From the NCBI RefSeq assembly GCF_004349085.1, contig NZ_SMFM01000005.1, forward strand, positions 186,001-250,000: 64,000 nt of DNA. The letters are read 5' to 3'. This document shows positions 35,657-43,720 of the stretch, piece after piece. Position numbers and translations under genes: made by a program. The notes under the pieces were generated by a model. The model saw only the letters and a program-made list of their open reading frames with translations. It did no database searches and had not been told where the DNA came from. Origin of the DNA: Flavobacterium caseinilyticum (GTDB lineage: Bacteria > Bacteroidota > Bacteroidia > Flavobacteriales > Flavobacteriaceae). Position 1 is the first letter of the stretch. Each line of letters opens with the position of its first letter.

Positions 35657-35767
35657 ATGGCAAAAAGTCAAGACGCAAAAAAAACCGCGAAAAAAGAGCC
35701 TTTAAAAACGGCTAAAGAAAAGAAAGAAGAAAAAAGAGATAAGAAAAACACTCCTAAAAGAGACTAA
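35657..35767 (+). CDS. 36-aa lysine-rich small protein
   Basis: ATG at 35657, TAA at 35765. The product begins MAKSQDAKKTAKKEPLKTA and ends KNTPKRD. About 40% is lysine, with the repeating KKTAKK/KTAKEKK character of short histone-tail-like or nucleic-acid-binding peptides, and no hydrophobic core. Similar MAKS-DAKKTAKK peptides occur, as I recall, in other Flavobacteria, which supports a real gene despite its size. A TACATTTA element at 35612-35619 could be its promoter. Function unknown; nucleic-acid binding is only a guess from charge. Confidence 0.6.
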   Translation: MAKSQDAKKTAKKEPLKTAKEKKEEKRDKKNTPKRD

Positions 35768-35772
35768 AAATT

Positions 35773-35844
35773 AGTGTTCAGTATTCAGATTACAGTGTTC
35801 AGTTCCTATTGTTACTGAAGACTATTTTTTAAATACTGAACACT
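35773..35844. repeat. Inverted repeat of the TTCAGT type between convergent genes
   Basis: AGTGTTCAGTATT (35773-35785) pairs with AATACTGAACACT (35832-35844). The loop holds another AGTGTTCAGT, so several pairings are possible. It lies between the stop of the 36-aa gene and the stop of pepD and may serve as a bidirectional terminator. Such heptamer-rich repeats look like dispersed elements. Confidence 0.65.
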
Positions 35845-35849
35845 GAATA

Positions 35850-37313
35850 CTATTTCACCGGGATATTTGCTAAAATTTCCAATACAAATTTCCAGAATTT
35901 CTGAGAAGAGGAAATACTCGCTCTTTCATCAGGGGAATGCGCACCATGAATCGTTGGTCCAAAAGAAATCATATCCATTTCCGGATAATTAGTTCCCAGA
36001 ATCCCACATTCTAATCCTGCGTGACATGCCACCACCTTTGGCTTTTCACCGTTTTGTTTTTCGTAAATTGGAACTAAAACATCCAAAATCTCTGATTTAG
36101 AATTTGGTGTCCAACCCGGATAAGAACCAGAAAATTCTACTTCACAACCCATCAATTCAAATGCGGAACGCAATGCATTAGCCAAATCAAATTTAGCCGT
36201 TTCAACAGAAGAACGCGTTAAACATTGTACCGAAAGTTGTCCTTCCCCTACAATCACTTTGGCAATATTGTTCGATGTTTCTACTAAATCGTCAAAATCA
36301 GCACTCATTCTAAACACTCCGTTGTGTGCAGTATACATGGACCTCACAAAGTAAAACTGAGCAATTGTCGGCATTACTTTAGCAGGAGTTACCTTCATTT
36401 TTTCAAAAACAACTTCTAAATCTGGCTCTGTTGTTTTTAACTCTGTTTTAATTTCGTTTACAATTTGCTGCATGTCAAAAACAAATGCTTCGTCATACAC
36501 TTCAGCAATGATAACTTTTGCATGACTTTCACGCGGAATCGCATTGCGTAAACTTCCTCCTTTGATTTCTGAAATTTGCAAACCAAAATTATCAAAACCA
36601 TCAAATAATAATCGGTTCATGATTTTATTGGCATTGCCCAAACCTTTGTGGATATCCATTCCTGAATGCCCGCCTTTCAGGCCTTTTACAGTAATCTCAT
36701 ATCCTACAGAACCATCAGGGGTTTCCTCTTCATCATATTCCGCAGTAGCCGTAACATCAATTCCTCCCGCGCAGCCAATATCTATTTCATCATCTTCTTC
36801 GGTGTCCATATTCAAAAGAATTTGACCTTGAAGAATTCCTCCTTTTAAGTTTAGCGCACCTGTCATTCCTGTTTCTTCGTCAATGGTAAACAAAGCTTCA
36901 ATGGCAGGATGGGGGATATCAGTGCTTTCCAGAATGGCCATAATAGCTGCAACTCCAAGACCGTTATCAGCACCAAGGGTTGTTCCGCGGGCACGAACCC
37001 AATCTCCATCCACATACATATCGATTCCTTGTGTATCAAAATCAAAAACGGTATCAGTATTTTTTTGATGCACCATATCCAAATGCCCTTGAAGTACAAT
37101 CGCTTTTCGGTTTTCCATTCCAGCGGTTGCCGGTTTTCGAATAATTATATTGCGAATTTCATCTTCAAAAGTTTCTAATCCGAGACTATTTCCGAAGTTT
37201 TTCATAAACTCGATTACACGCTCTTCTTTTTTAGAAGGACGAGGCACGGCATTTAAATCGGCAAACTTATTCCAAAGTGCTTTTGGTTCCAGATTTCTTA
37301 TTTCTTGACTCAT
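35850..37313 (-). CDS. pepD: Aminoacyl-histidine dipeptidase (M20, PepD type)
   Basis: Cytoplasmic zinc dipeptidase of the M20 family (carnosinase-like), cleaving Xaa-His and other dipeptides. Its 487 aa match E. coli PepD in length. Metal and catalytic residues are visible: H77 and D79 in QGHLDMVHQ, D116 in GADNGLGVA, E146-E147 in IDEETGMTG, and a NMDTEEDDEIDIGCAGG segment. The C-terminal CHAGLECGI and ISFGPTIHGAHSPDE complete the site. A perfect TAnnTTTG lies 35 nt upstream. It is divergent from the DUF3810 gene. Confidence 0.94.
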   Translation of the reverse strand: MSQEIRNLEPKALWNKFADLNAVPRPSKKEERVIEFMKNFGNSLGLETFEDEIRNIIIRKPATAGMENRKAIVLQGHLDMVHQKNTDTVFDFDTQGIDMYVDGDWVRARGTTLGADNGLGVAAIMAILESTDIPHPAIEALFTIDEETGMTGALNLKGGILQGQILLNMDTEEDDEIDIGCAGGIDVTATAEYDEEETPDGSVGYEITVKGLKGGHSGMDIHKGLGNANKIMNRLLFDGFDNFGLQISEIKGGSLRNAIPRESHAKVIIAEVYDEAFVFDMQQIVNEIKTELKTTEPDLEVVFEKMKVTPAKVMPTIAQFYFVRSMYTAHNGVFRMSADFDDLVETSNNIAKVIVGEGQLSVQCLTRSSVETAKFDLANALRSAFELMGCEVEFSGSYPGWTPNSKSEILDVLVPIYEKQNGEKPKVVACHAGLECGILGTNYPEMDMISFGPTIHGAHSPDERASISSSQKFWKFVLEILANIPVK

Positions 37314-37347
37314 TTATTATTGTTTGAGGGTTAACGTTTATAAGGCC

Positions 37348-37355
37348 CAAAGTTA
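37348..37355 (-). promoter_or_regulatory. -7 element of pepD
   Basis: TAACTTTG on the minus strand, 35 nt before the pepD ATG. Confidence 0.5.
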
Positions 37356-37423
37356 CAAAGTTTAAATACTTTATTGATACTAATTGATATTGTAATTATA
37401 TTTACATTTCCAAAAATCAAACA

Positions 37424-38488
37424 TTGAAAACAAAATATTTCCTTTCCTTTTTTCTATTTATCCAAATATTGCTTCTGCAAATTATTCCCTTTTACCCGGA
37501 ATATGTCGAAGATTGGTATAGTAATGGTTTCTATCCGATACTTTCGTCATTTTCGAGGACTATTTTGGGTGAAATTCCTTTTTCAGTAGGTGACTGTCTC
37601 TATTTTATCCTCATTTTATTCATTTTTAAATGGCTTTGGACCAAACGAAAAACATGGAAATCCGAATGGAAAGAAACTGTTTTAAGCATCTTGAGTTTTG
37701 TTTCCGTTTTTTACTTTTTGTTTCATGTACTTTGGGCACTCAATTATTACCGTGAACCGCTTTTTGAAAAAATGGAAATTCAAAAAGACTATTCGGATGC
37801 CGATTTGTTGGCTTTCACCAAAAAAATAATTGCCAAAACCAATGCTATTCAATACCAACTCACAAAAAACGACAGCTTGAAAGTAGTAATTCCGTATTCT
37901 CAAGAACAAGTTTTTGAAATGAGTCTGAATGGATATAAAAACTTAGCTGAGCAACATTCTTATCTTTCTTATACCAAGCTAAGTGCCAAGAAATCACTGA
38001 TCAGCTTGCCATTGACTTATATGGGATTTGGAGGCTATTTAAATCCGTTTACCAATGAAGCGCAGGTTAATTATCTTGGACCAATGTACAGTTTTCCGAT
38101 GACAACAAATCATGAAATGGCACACCAGATAGGTTATGCAAGTGAAAGTGAATGCAACTTTATCGGATTTTTAGCTTCTGTGAAAAATGAAGATTTATAC
38201 ATTCAATATTCGGGATATAGCATGGCATTGCGTTATTGTCTAGGCAATTGGCAAGCCCGAGACGAGGCTGTTTTTAAACAATTATTAAAAACTGTAAATC
38301 CCGGTATTTTGAAAAACTACAAAGAAAGCGAGCGTTTCTGGAAACAATACGACACGATTATCGACAAAGGTTTTCATGCTTTTTACGATCAATTTCTAAA
38401 AATAAACCAGCAAAAAGATGGAATGGAAAGCTACAGTAAATTTGTGGATTTGATGGTGAATTTTTATAAGGACAAAGATAAATGGTAA
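37424..38488 (+). CDS. DUF3810 family membrane protein with HExxH motif
   Basis: 354-aa membrane protein. Three hydrophobic segments lie in the first 110 residues, then a soluble domain of about 240 residues containing TTNHEMAHQIGYASESECNF. This is an HExxH zinc-peptidase signature with a downstream Glu, so it may be a membrane-anchored metalloprotease. DUF3810 proteins carry this motif, but no substrate is known. The start is a TTG at 37424, about 13 nt after a TACATTTC element (37403-37410). No in-frame ATG precedes the first helix, so a TTG start is the most economical reading. Confidence 0.8.
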   Translation: MKTKYFLSFFLFIQILLLQIIPFYPEYVEDWYSNGFYPILSSFSRTILGEIPFSVGDCLYFILILFIFKWLWTKRKTWKSEWKETVLSILSFVSVFYFLFHVLWALNYYREPLFEKMEIQKDYSDADLLAFTKKIIAKTNAIQYQLTKNDSLKVVIPYSQEQVFEMSLNGYKNLAEQHSYLSYTKLSAKKSLISLPLTYMGFGGYLNPFTNEAQVNYLGPMYSFPMTTNHEMAHQIGYASESECNFIGFLASVKNEDLYIQYSGYSMALRYCLGNWQARDEAVFKQLLKTVNPGILKNYKESERFWKQYDTIIDKGFHAFYDQFLKINQQKDGMESYSKFVDLMVNFYKDKDKW

Positions 38489-38523
38489 ACATCATCATTT
38501 TGCTCTGTAATAAAGGATCTTTA

Positions 38524-39732
38524 TTATAATTTCTCAAGCAACAATCCTGTTGCTGTAAGACCTGGACCAAACGCCATTGCAACAATTTTGGTTCCGGATG
38601 CTATATTTGGATCATCTACTATTTCTCCGAAAATATGCGGTATGGTCGCCGAAGACATATTTCCATATCGACGTAATATCTCATAAGACCATTTAGCTTG
38701 CTCTTTTTTTAATCCAACAGCATCTATAACATAATCTATAATTTTTGGTCCTCCTGGATGAATTGCAAAATGCATATCGGCTTTATGTTCATCAAGATCT
38801 ACATTAACTTTTTTACAAAGTGTAGTCAAAAAAGGTTTGATATTTTTACGAATAAAAACAGGCACTCGTTTAGACAAAGTCATCAAAAAATTATATTCTC
38901 CCAAATCCCATGACATATCCTCTAATGAATCCGGGATAATGACCTCATGTGCGGCTAAAATCCGAAGTCCTTTCTTTTGCGGAAAGGAATCATCTTTCAA
39001 AAAAGTTTCTTCATCAAATAGGGAATAGCCAATAAATCCATCCGCAAAAAGGGAGCAAATCATGGTATTTGAATTAGAAAATTCAACTAAATTTAAATGT
39101 GCGGACAATAATTCAGTGTGAACCACATCAACTCTACCTTTGGTTGAACTGGCACATAGAAGGCTACTGCCGGTGCGAATTGCTGGAAAAGCGCCATAAC
39201 AGCCCATATGATACGAATGCGTAACTTGAACTGTCTCCCATTTCCTTTCTATTACCGCTTCCTGAGCAACACTTGGTGAGGAATACCCAGAGCAGGTCAC
39301 ATGAATAAGATTTTCCGGACTCGAAGTTGTTTTTGAATAAAACTCATCAAAAACATATCCCATTTTCTTTTTGAACCAATCCATCCGAACTTCAATTTTA
39401 GGACCGGAATGATTTTCCCGTTGCACTTCAAAACCAGCAGGAAAATGATATTCATTCGGTAGAGCGCTATCCATTTCATTTTCAATAAAATGTTCAACTT
39501 CTTCAAATATTAAAATCTGTCTGCTATTGATACTTTCCGAAGAAACAGAATACTTATCTACGTGATCTGATATCGTCTCAAAACTTAAGCGTTCCGGAAT
39601 TAGTAAATCATCCGATTCCGAGAAATTTTGAAAATGATAATAAAGGAATTTTGTGTACTGATTGAGCTTGTTTTGATCTAATAATTTCCCCCCTAAGATG
39701 GGATGAAAATTGGAGAGTATAACGCTTTTCAT
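38524..39732 (-). CDS. Type III polyketide synthase (chalcone synthase-like)
   Basis: Homodimeric thiolase-fold enzyme that extends an acyl-CoA starter with malonyl units to make pyrones or resorcinols. Of 402 aa, the catalytic triad can be placed: C178 (HMGCYGAFPA), H325 (FAIHPGGPKIID) and N358 (RYGNMSSATI). The C-terminal MAFGPGLTATG loop is also present. There is no tailoring enzyme, ACP or transporter beside it, so the product is unknown. The promoter region has a TTTG-N21-TATCTTTC pair 19 nt upstream. It converges with the DUF3810 gene. Confidence 0.92.
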   Translation of the reverse strand: MKSVILSNFHPILGGKLLDQNKLNQYTKFLYYHFQNFSESDDLLIPERLSFETISDHVDKYSVSSESINSRQILIFEEVEHFIENEMDSALPNEYHFPAGFEVQRENHSGPKIEVRMDWFKKKMGYVFDEFYSKTTSSPENLIHVTCSGYSSPSVAQEAVIERKWETVQVTHSYHMGCYGAFPAIRTGSSLLCASSTKGRVDVVHTELLSAHLNLVEFSNSNTMICSLFADGFIGYSLFDEETFLKDDSFPQKKGLRILAAHEVIIPDSLEDMSWDLGEYNFLMTLSKRVPVFIRKNIKPFLTTLCKKVNVDLDEHKADMHFAIHPGGPKIIDYVIDAVGLKKEQAKWSYEILRRYGNMSSATIPHIFGEIVDDPNIASGTKIVAMAFGPGLTATGLLLEKL

Positions 39733-39751
39733 TGGCTTCCTGACTTTGATT

Positions 39752-39784
39752 GAAAGATAAATTTAAAAAAAATATCATTTCAAA
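39752..39784 (-). promoter_or_regulatory. Promoter of the type III polyketide synthase gene
   Basis: Minus-strand TTTG (39784-39781), 21-nt spacer, then TATCTTTC (39759-39752), close to the -33/-7 consensus. The rest of the gap to 40002 is AT-rich with only a weak AATACTA/TAGTATT inverted repeat at 39954-39973. Confidence 0.5.
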
Positions 39785-40002
39785 ATCAATGCTAAAAAAC
39801 ATATTGAATTTAAAAAAAGCTAAATACTTGATTTACAATACTTTATAGTTGTGTTATGTATGTTAAAATACTGTTAATCAGCTAATTATAAGAATTAATT
39901 TACGGTAACAATATATACTGATTATGAGGTAAATACGAATAAAAATATTTTATAATACTAAAGTATTAGTATTGAATTTGTTACTGAATTCGAAAAAAAA
40001 AC

Positions 40003-41307
40003 CTAAACCTCATCGCTTGTAAAAGTCGTGAAACTTTTCTTTTTGTAAGGACGAATAATCAGGCGTCCTTCACGATCAAAACGAATATAATTATACACCC
40101 AATTCAAGAAAACCACTGCTTTATTTTTGAAACCAATAAGTGAAAATAAGTGTACAAACATCCAAACAAACCAAGCAAAAACGCCACTGAAATGGTATTT
40201 AGGCAAATCCACGACCGCTTTATTTCTTCCTATCGTTGCCATGGAACCTTTGTCATTGTAGCGAAAAGCTACCATTTTTTGGTTTCGAATTAGTCTTACT
40301 AAATTTTCTCCTAACAATTCTCCTTGTTGCATTGCAGGTTGCGCCATCATGGGATGCCCTTGCGGAAAAATTTCGGATTCCATTGACGCGACATCACCAA
40401 TGGCAAAAATAGTATCATACCCTGCTACTTGATTGTATTCATTTACTCGAATACGTTCAACTTTTTCAACGAGTGCTTTTCCGTCTAATCCGGCAACAAG
40501 AGCACCTTGTACGCCAGCAGTCCAGATTACGGTGGCGGTTTCAAATGTCAAATCGGAATTTGTGGTGATGGTGCGACCGTCGTAATTCGTAACGCGCACG
40601 TTTTTCCAAATTTTCACACCCAAGTTGCTGAGAAACTTTTCAGCGGCCTCCGAGGATTTCTCACTCATGGTATTCAGTATTCGATCGCCACTTTGAATGA
40701 GATTGATTTCCATTTTTGCAATATCAAGATCGGGATAATCTTTTTGCAAGATTGCTTTTTTCATCTCGGCCAAGGCACCGGCAAGTTCTACTCCAGTTGG
40801 TCCGCCACCCACAAGTACAAAGTTGATCAAACTGTTTTGGTCCGCAACATCGGTTGTGAGGACTGCTTGCTCAAAATTTTCAAGAATAAGGCTGCGGATG
40901 TTTAGCGATTGCGGTATGGTTTTCATGGACATACTGTTGCGCTCGATTTCTTTATTTCCAAAATAGTTGGTCTTGGAGCCTGTTGCGATTACAAGATAAT
41001 CATAACTCAAATCCCCTATTTCGGCGATAACTTTTTGGTTTTTAGTGTCGATTTCCTGAACATTAGTAAGCCTAAAGTAAACGTCATCGTATTCCTGAAT
41101 TACTTTTCGGATTGGGTAGGCTATGGAACCGGCTTCAAGTCCGCCTGTAGCTACTTGATACAACAAAGGTTGGAAAGTGTGGTAATTGTGTTTGTCTAAC
41201 AGGACGACCTGAACTTTTTTATTTTTGAGTTTTTTGGCTAATGCGATTCCTGCAAAGCCACCTCCAATAATTACTATTCTGGGTAAAGTTGAATTTGGGA
41301 TGTTCAT
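40003..41307 (-). CDS. ndh: Type II NADH dehydrogenase (NDH-2), FAD-dependent
   Basis: Peripheral membrane flavoenzyme passing electrons from NADH to quinone without pumping protons. The 434 aa contain an FAD-binding Rossmann motif at the N-terminus (IVIIGGGFAGIALAKKL), the second nucleotide-binding motif FVLVGGGPTGVELAGALAE, and TIFAIGDVASM plus HPMMAQPAMQQGELLGENL near the FAD site. The C-terminal hydrophobic segments (FAWFVWMFVHLFSLIGF...FLNWVYNYI) anchor it to the membrane, as in bacterial NDH-2. TAnnTTTG lies 30 nt upstream. It is a single gene. Confidence 0.92.
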   Translation of the reverse strand: MNIPNSTLPRIVIIGGGFAGIALAKKLKNKKVQVVLLDKHNYHTFQPLLYQVATGGLEAGSIAYPIRKVIQEYDDVYFRLTNVQEIDTKNQKVIAEIGDLSYDYLVIATGSKTNYFGNKEIERNSMSMKTIPQSLNIRSLILENFEQAVLTTDVADQNSLINFVLVGGGPTGVELAGALAEMKKAILQKDYPDLDIAKMEINLIQSGDRILNTMSEKSSEAAEKFLSNLGVKIWKNVRVTNYDGRTITTNSDLTFETATVIWTAGVQGALVAGLDGKALVEKVERIRVNEYNQVAGYDTIFAIGDVASMESEIFPQGHPMMAQPAMQQGELLGENLVRLIRNQKMVAFRYNDKGSMATIGRNKAVVDLPKYHFSGVFAWFVWMFVHLFSLIGFKNKAVVFLNWVYNYIRFDREGRLIIRPYKKKSFTTFTSDEV

Positions 41308-41336
41308 GCTTCAAAAAGTGCTGATTTGTTGGTACT

Positions 41337-41344
41337 CAAAGATA
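41337..41344 (-). promoter_or_regulatory. -7 element of the NDH-2 gene
   Basis: TATCTTTG on the minus strand, 30 nt before the ATG at 41307. Confidence 0.55.
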
Positions 41345-41429
41345 CAATGTTTTTTTCCGATGGATTCGATCAATTAACATCATAATTTTTGTTTTTTGGA
41401 AACGCAGTTTTGAAAGAATAAACGTGTAA

Positions 41430-41535
41430 ATTAGCCCCGATGGAAATAAAAATCCTTTCCAGTGCTGAACTTTTTCAGGCTGCTGAAAAAGTTCAGCACT
41501 GGAAAGATTGAAATGTACAGCGGGACGAATAGTGC
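41430..41535 (-). repeat. Bulged-hairpin repeat with conserved flanks, copy 2 (possible structured RNA)
   Basis: Perfect 24-bp stem (41455-41478 with 41483-41506) and a 4-nt loop. Read on the minus strand, it is flanked on the left by ACTATTCGTCCCGCTGTACA and on the right by ATTTCCATCGGGGCTAA. Outside the stem the sides read AATC and GGATT, again with one extra base on the right. It matches the copy at 25957-26036 in flanks and bulge but not in stem sequence or length (24 versus 12 bp). It occupies most of the gap between the NDH-2 promoter and the sigma factor gene; the remaining bases of that gap show nothing. Confidence 0.75.
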
Positions 41536-41612
41536 TTATAAATGAAATATATTGTGCTCCCAAAAATGGATCGCTTTGTAACAAAAACTAATAATGGCTT
41601 ACTAACTTTAAT

Positions 41613-42116
41613 ATGAGTGATAATTTAGAACATTCTTTTGTAAAACAGCTTCAGGAAAATCAGAATATAATCCACAAGATTTGTAGGTTGTACACTAATG
41701 GTGATGACGCGCACAAGGATTTGTTTCAGGAAATCACTATTCAATTGTGGAAAGCGTTCCCGAAATTCCGGGGAGACAGCAAATTTTCTACTTGGGCTTA
41801 TCGAGTCGCATTGAACACCGCTATTACTTTATACCGAAAAACAAAACGATCCATAAACACTATAGAGTTTGAAGGTCGGCACCATTTCCTGAATGATGTT
41901 GAATATGATTATGAGGAGGAGGAACAATTAAAGTTAATGTACAAAGCGGTTTATCAACTTAATGATATTGAAAAAGCGCTGATATTTATGTATTTGGAAG
42001 ACAAAGATTATCAGGAAATATCAGAAACTTTGGGAATTAGCGAAGTCAATGCCAGAGTAAAAATGAACAGAATAAAAGGGAAATTAAAAAAAATATTAAA
42101 TCCATTAGGAATATGA
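41613..42116 (+). CDS. ECF-type RNA polymerase sigma factor
   Basis: Sigma-70 family protein of 167 aa with region 2 (DLFQEITIQLWKAFPKFRGDSKFSTWAYRVALNTAITLYRK, the core-binding and -10 recognition helices) and region 4 (LEDKDYQEISETLGISEVNARVKMNRIKGKLKK, HTH). It has the usual extracytoplasmic-function layout. The next gene starts inside its stop codon (ATGA overlap) and encodes a membrane protein, the usual place of an anti-sigma factor. The target regulon is not apparent. Confidence 0.9.
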   Translation: MSDNLEHSFVKQLQENQNIIHKICRLYTNGDDAHKDLFQEITIQLWKAFPKFRGDSKFSTWAYRVALNTAITLYRKTKRSINTIEFEGRHHFLNDVEYDYEEEEQLKLMYKAVYQLNDIEKALIFMYLEDKDYQEISETLGISEVNARVKMNRIKGKLKKILNPLGI

Positions 42117-42718
42117 AAGAGCTGGATTTATTAAAAAAAGACTGGCAAAAGAACGTGAATTCTTTTGAACAAGTATCAGAAAGCGAGATTTATAAAATGA
42201 TTCATAAAAGATCATCTTCAATTGTGAAGTGGATTTTTATCATTAGCATTATTGAATTTGTGTTATTGAATTCTTTGAGTTTTTTATTTCCAGATGAGCA
42301 AATGAGCAAGTCGGGTGTAATTGATGCTTTTATTGATGTTTTAGATTACCTTAGTTACGGGGTAGCGCTATTTTTTATGTACTTGTTTTACAAAAATTAC
42401 CGCTCTATTTCGGTTACTTCTAATACTAAAAAATTGATGGAGTGTATTATAAATACAAGGAAAACGGTGAAGTATTATATAGCTTATAACTTATCTCTCA
42501 TTCTATTTATTTCACTGCTTTTAGTGTTTTACAGAGTGCAACATTCTCCGATTTGGACGAGTGCTGATACTCCAAAAATAATTTTCACCTGTCTTATTTC
42601 TGTTTTTCTTATTCTTGTATTACTGGTTTTCGTTTGGTTATTTTACCAATTGATTTATGGTATTTTGCTAAAAAAACTAAACAGAAATTATGTAGAACTA
42701 AAGAAAATTGATTTGTAA
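42113..42718 (+). CDS. Membrane protein translationally coupled to the sigma factor (candidate anti-sigma)
   Basis: 201-aa protein overlapping the sigma factor gene by 4 nt. The first 38 residues are cytoplasmic and charged (MKELDLLKKDWQKNVNSFEQVSESEIYKMIHKRS). Four hydrophobic segments follow, at about 40-58, 75-95, 120-140 and 155-180, and the tail is basic. No zinc-binding anti-sigma (ZAS) HxxxCxxC motif is present. The coupling suggests it controls or anchors the sigma factor, and the N-terminal segment is the most likely contact, but this is inference from position. The unit ends at a strong shared terminator. Confidence 0.7.
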   Translation: MKELDLLKKDWQKNVNSFEQVSESEIYKMIHKRSSSIVKWIFIISIIEFVLLNSLSFLFPDEQMSKSGVIDAFIDVLDYLSYGVALFFMYLFYKNYRSISVTSNTKKLMECIINTRKTVKYYIAYNLSLILFISLLLVFYRVQHSPIWTSADTPKIIFTCLISVFLILVLLVFVWLFYQLIYGILLKKLNRNYVELKKIDL

Positions 42719-42730
42719 TTTTGGAGTATA

Positions 42731-42765
42731 AAAAAGCGGCTTCCTTATAGAGGAAGCCGCTTTTT
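42731..42765. terminator. Bidirectional terminator between the sigma operon and plsC
   Basis: 15-bp perfect stem AAAAAGCGGCTTCCT with its complement around TATAG. T-runs on both strands serve the converging genes ending at 42718 and 42774. Confidence 0.92.
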
Positions 42766-42773
42766 TAGTTCTG

Positions 42774-43583
42774 TTAGTATTCCCATCTCCGGGTTTTGTT
42801 TAATTCTTCTTGTTCTTTTATAATTTCCGCAGGAATTACCTTTAAGAAAGAAGCATGTTGTTCTATTGCATATTCAACTTTTTCGACAATTTCTTCGATG
42901 GTATCGTTATCATAATCAATATCCAACGGTTCTTTGATAATAAAGGACTGTAAAATCCCTTTCTTTTTCATGCGCAATCCTTTTTTGTCAAATGAACGGC
43001 GAAAACCATCTATCACAATAGGCACTACAATTGGCCTGTGCTGTTTTATAATATGGGCTGTTCCTTTACGAACGGGTTTAAATGATTTTGTTGTCCCTTG
43101 CGGAAAAGTGATTACCCAACCATCAGCCAGCGCAATTTTAATGTTTTCAGTATCGTTGGGATTTATATCCTTTTTCTGTTCTACATCAATCCCTTTCGCA
43201 CGCCAGGTACGCTCAACAGAAATTGCCCCGGCGTACGCCATAATCCTTGGCAATAATCCCGCCTGCATCGTTTCTTTGGCAGCAACATAATAAATATTCA
43301 TTTTGGGTTGCCAAAGGTAACAAACATTTTTAATCGTATCATCCCGACCGCTCAAGCTCGCATTAAAAACATGAAACATAGCCACGACATCGGCAAAATA
43401 GGTTTGGTGATTTGATATAAATAGGACATTAGAATCCGGCAAATTTCTGATGATTTCTGAACCTTCTATCTGCAATTCATTAAATCCCCTGTAACGCCTG
43501 TGAGTCATAGCTCCAAAGATTCGTATTAACCATTTTTTTATAAATAATATATGTCCGAAAGGATTTCTCTTCAACAATCCCAT
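42774..43583 (-). CDS. 1-acyl-sn-glycerol-3-phosphate acyltransferase-like (PlsC family)
   Basis: Membrane-associated acyltransferase of 269 aa that probably makes phosphatidic acid. Motif I is present as SNHQTYFAD (HX4D). The third motif, usually FPEGTRS, reads FPQGTTKSFKPVRKG: the glutamate is a glutamine and the arginine a threonine. PIVIDGFRR corresponds to motif IV. The altered motif suggests a divergent paralogue with a different acyl acceptor or donor, so plsC itself is not assigned. TAnnTTTG lies 33 nt upstream. Confidence 0.82.
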   Translation of the reverse strand: MGLLKRNPFGHILFIKKWLIRIFGAMTHRRYRGFNELQIEGSEIIRNLPDSNVLFISNHQTYFADVVAMFHVFNASLSGRDDTIKNVCYLWQPKMNIYYVAAKETMQAGLLPRIMAYAGAISVERTWRAKGIDVEQKKDINPNDTENIKIALADGWVITFPQGTTKSFKPVRKGTAHIIKQHRPIVVPIVIDGFRRSFDKKGLRMKKKGILQSFIIKEPLDIDYDNDTIEEIVEKVEYAIEQHASFLKVIPAEIIKEQEELNKTRRWEY

Positions 43584-43615
43584 AAAATTGTGTATTTTGT
43601 TGTGAATTTGGATTA

Positions 43616-43623
43616 CAAACTTA
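43616..43623 (-). promoter_or_regulatory. -7 element of the acyltransferase gene
   Basis: TAAGTTTG on the minus strand, 33 nt before the ATG at 43583. Confidence 0.5.
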
Positions 43624-43720
43624 CGAAATTAATATTTGAATTGTGCTGCTGAATTCAACAGAACGAACTGAATAATTTAAACAATTAAAAGCCACTTTTC
43701 TTATAAAAAATTTTAAAAGA

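Noticed and set aside
39954..39973. Terminator after the NDH-2 gene
   Set aside because: The AATACTA/TAGTATT hairpin is A-T only and has no proper T-run.
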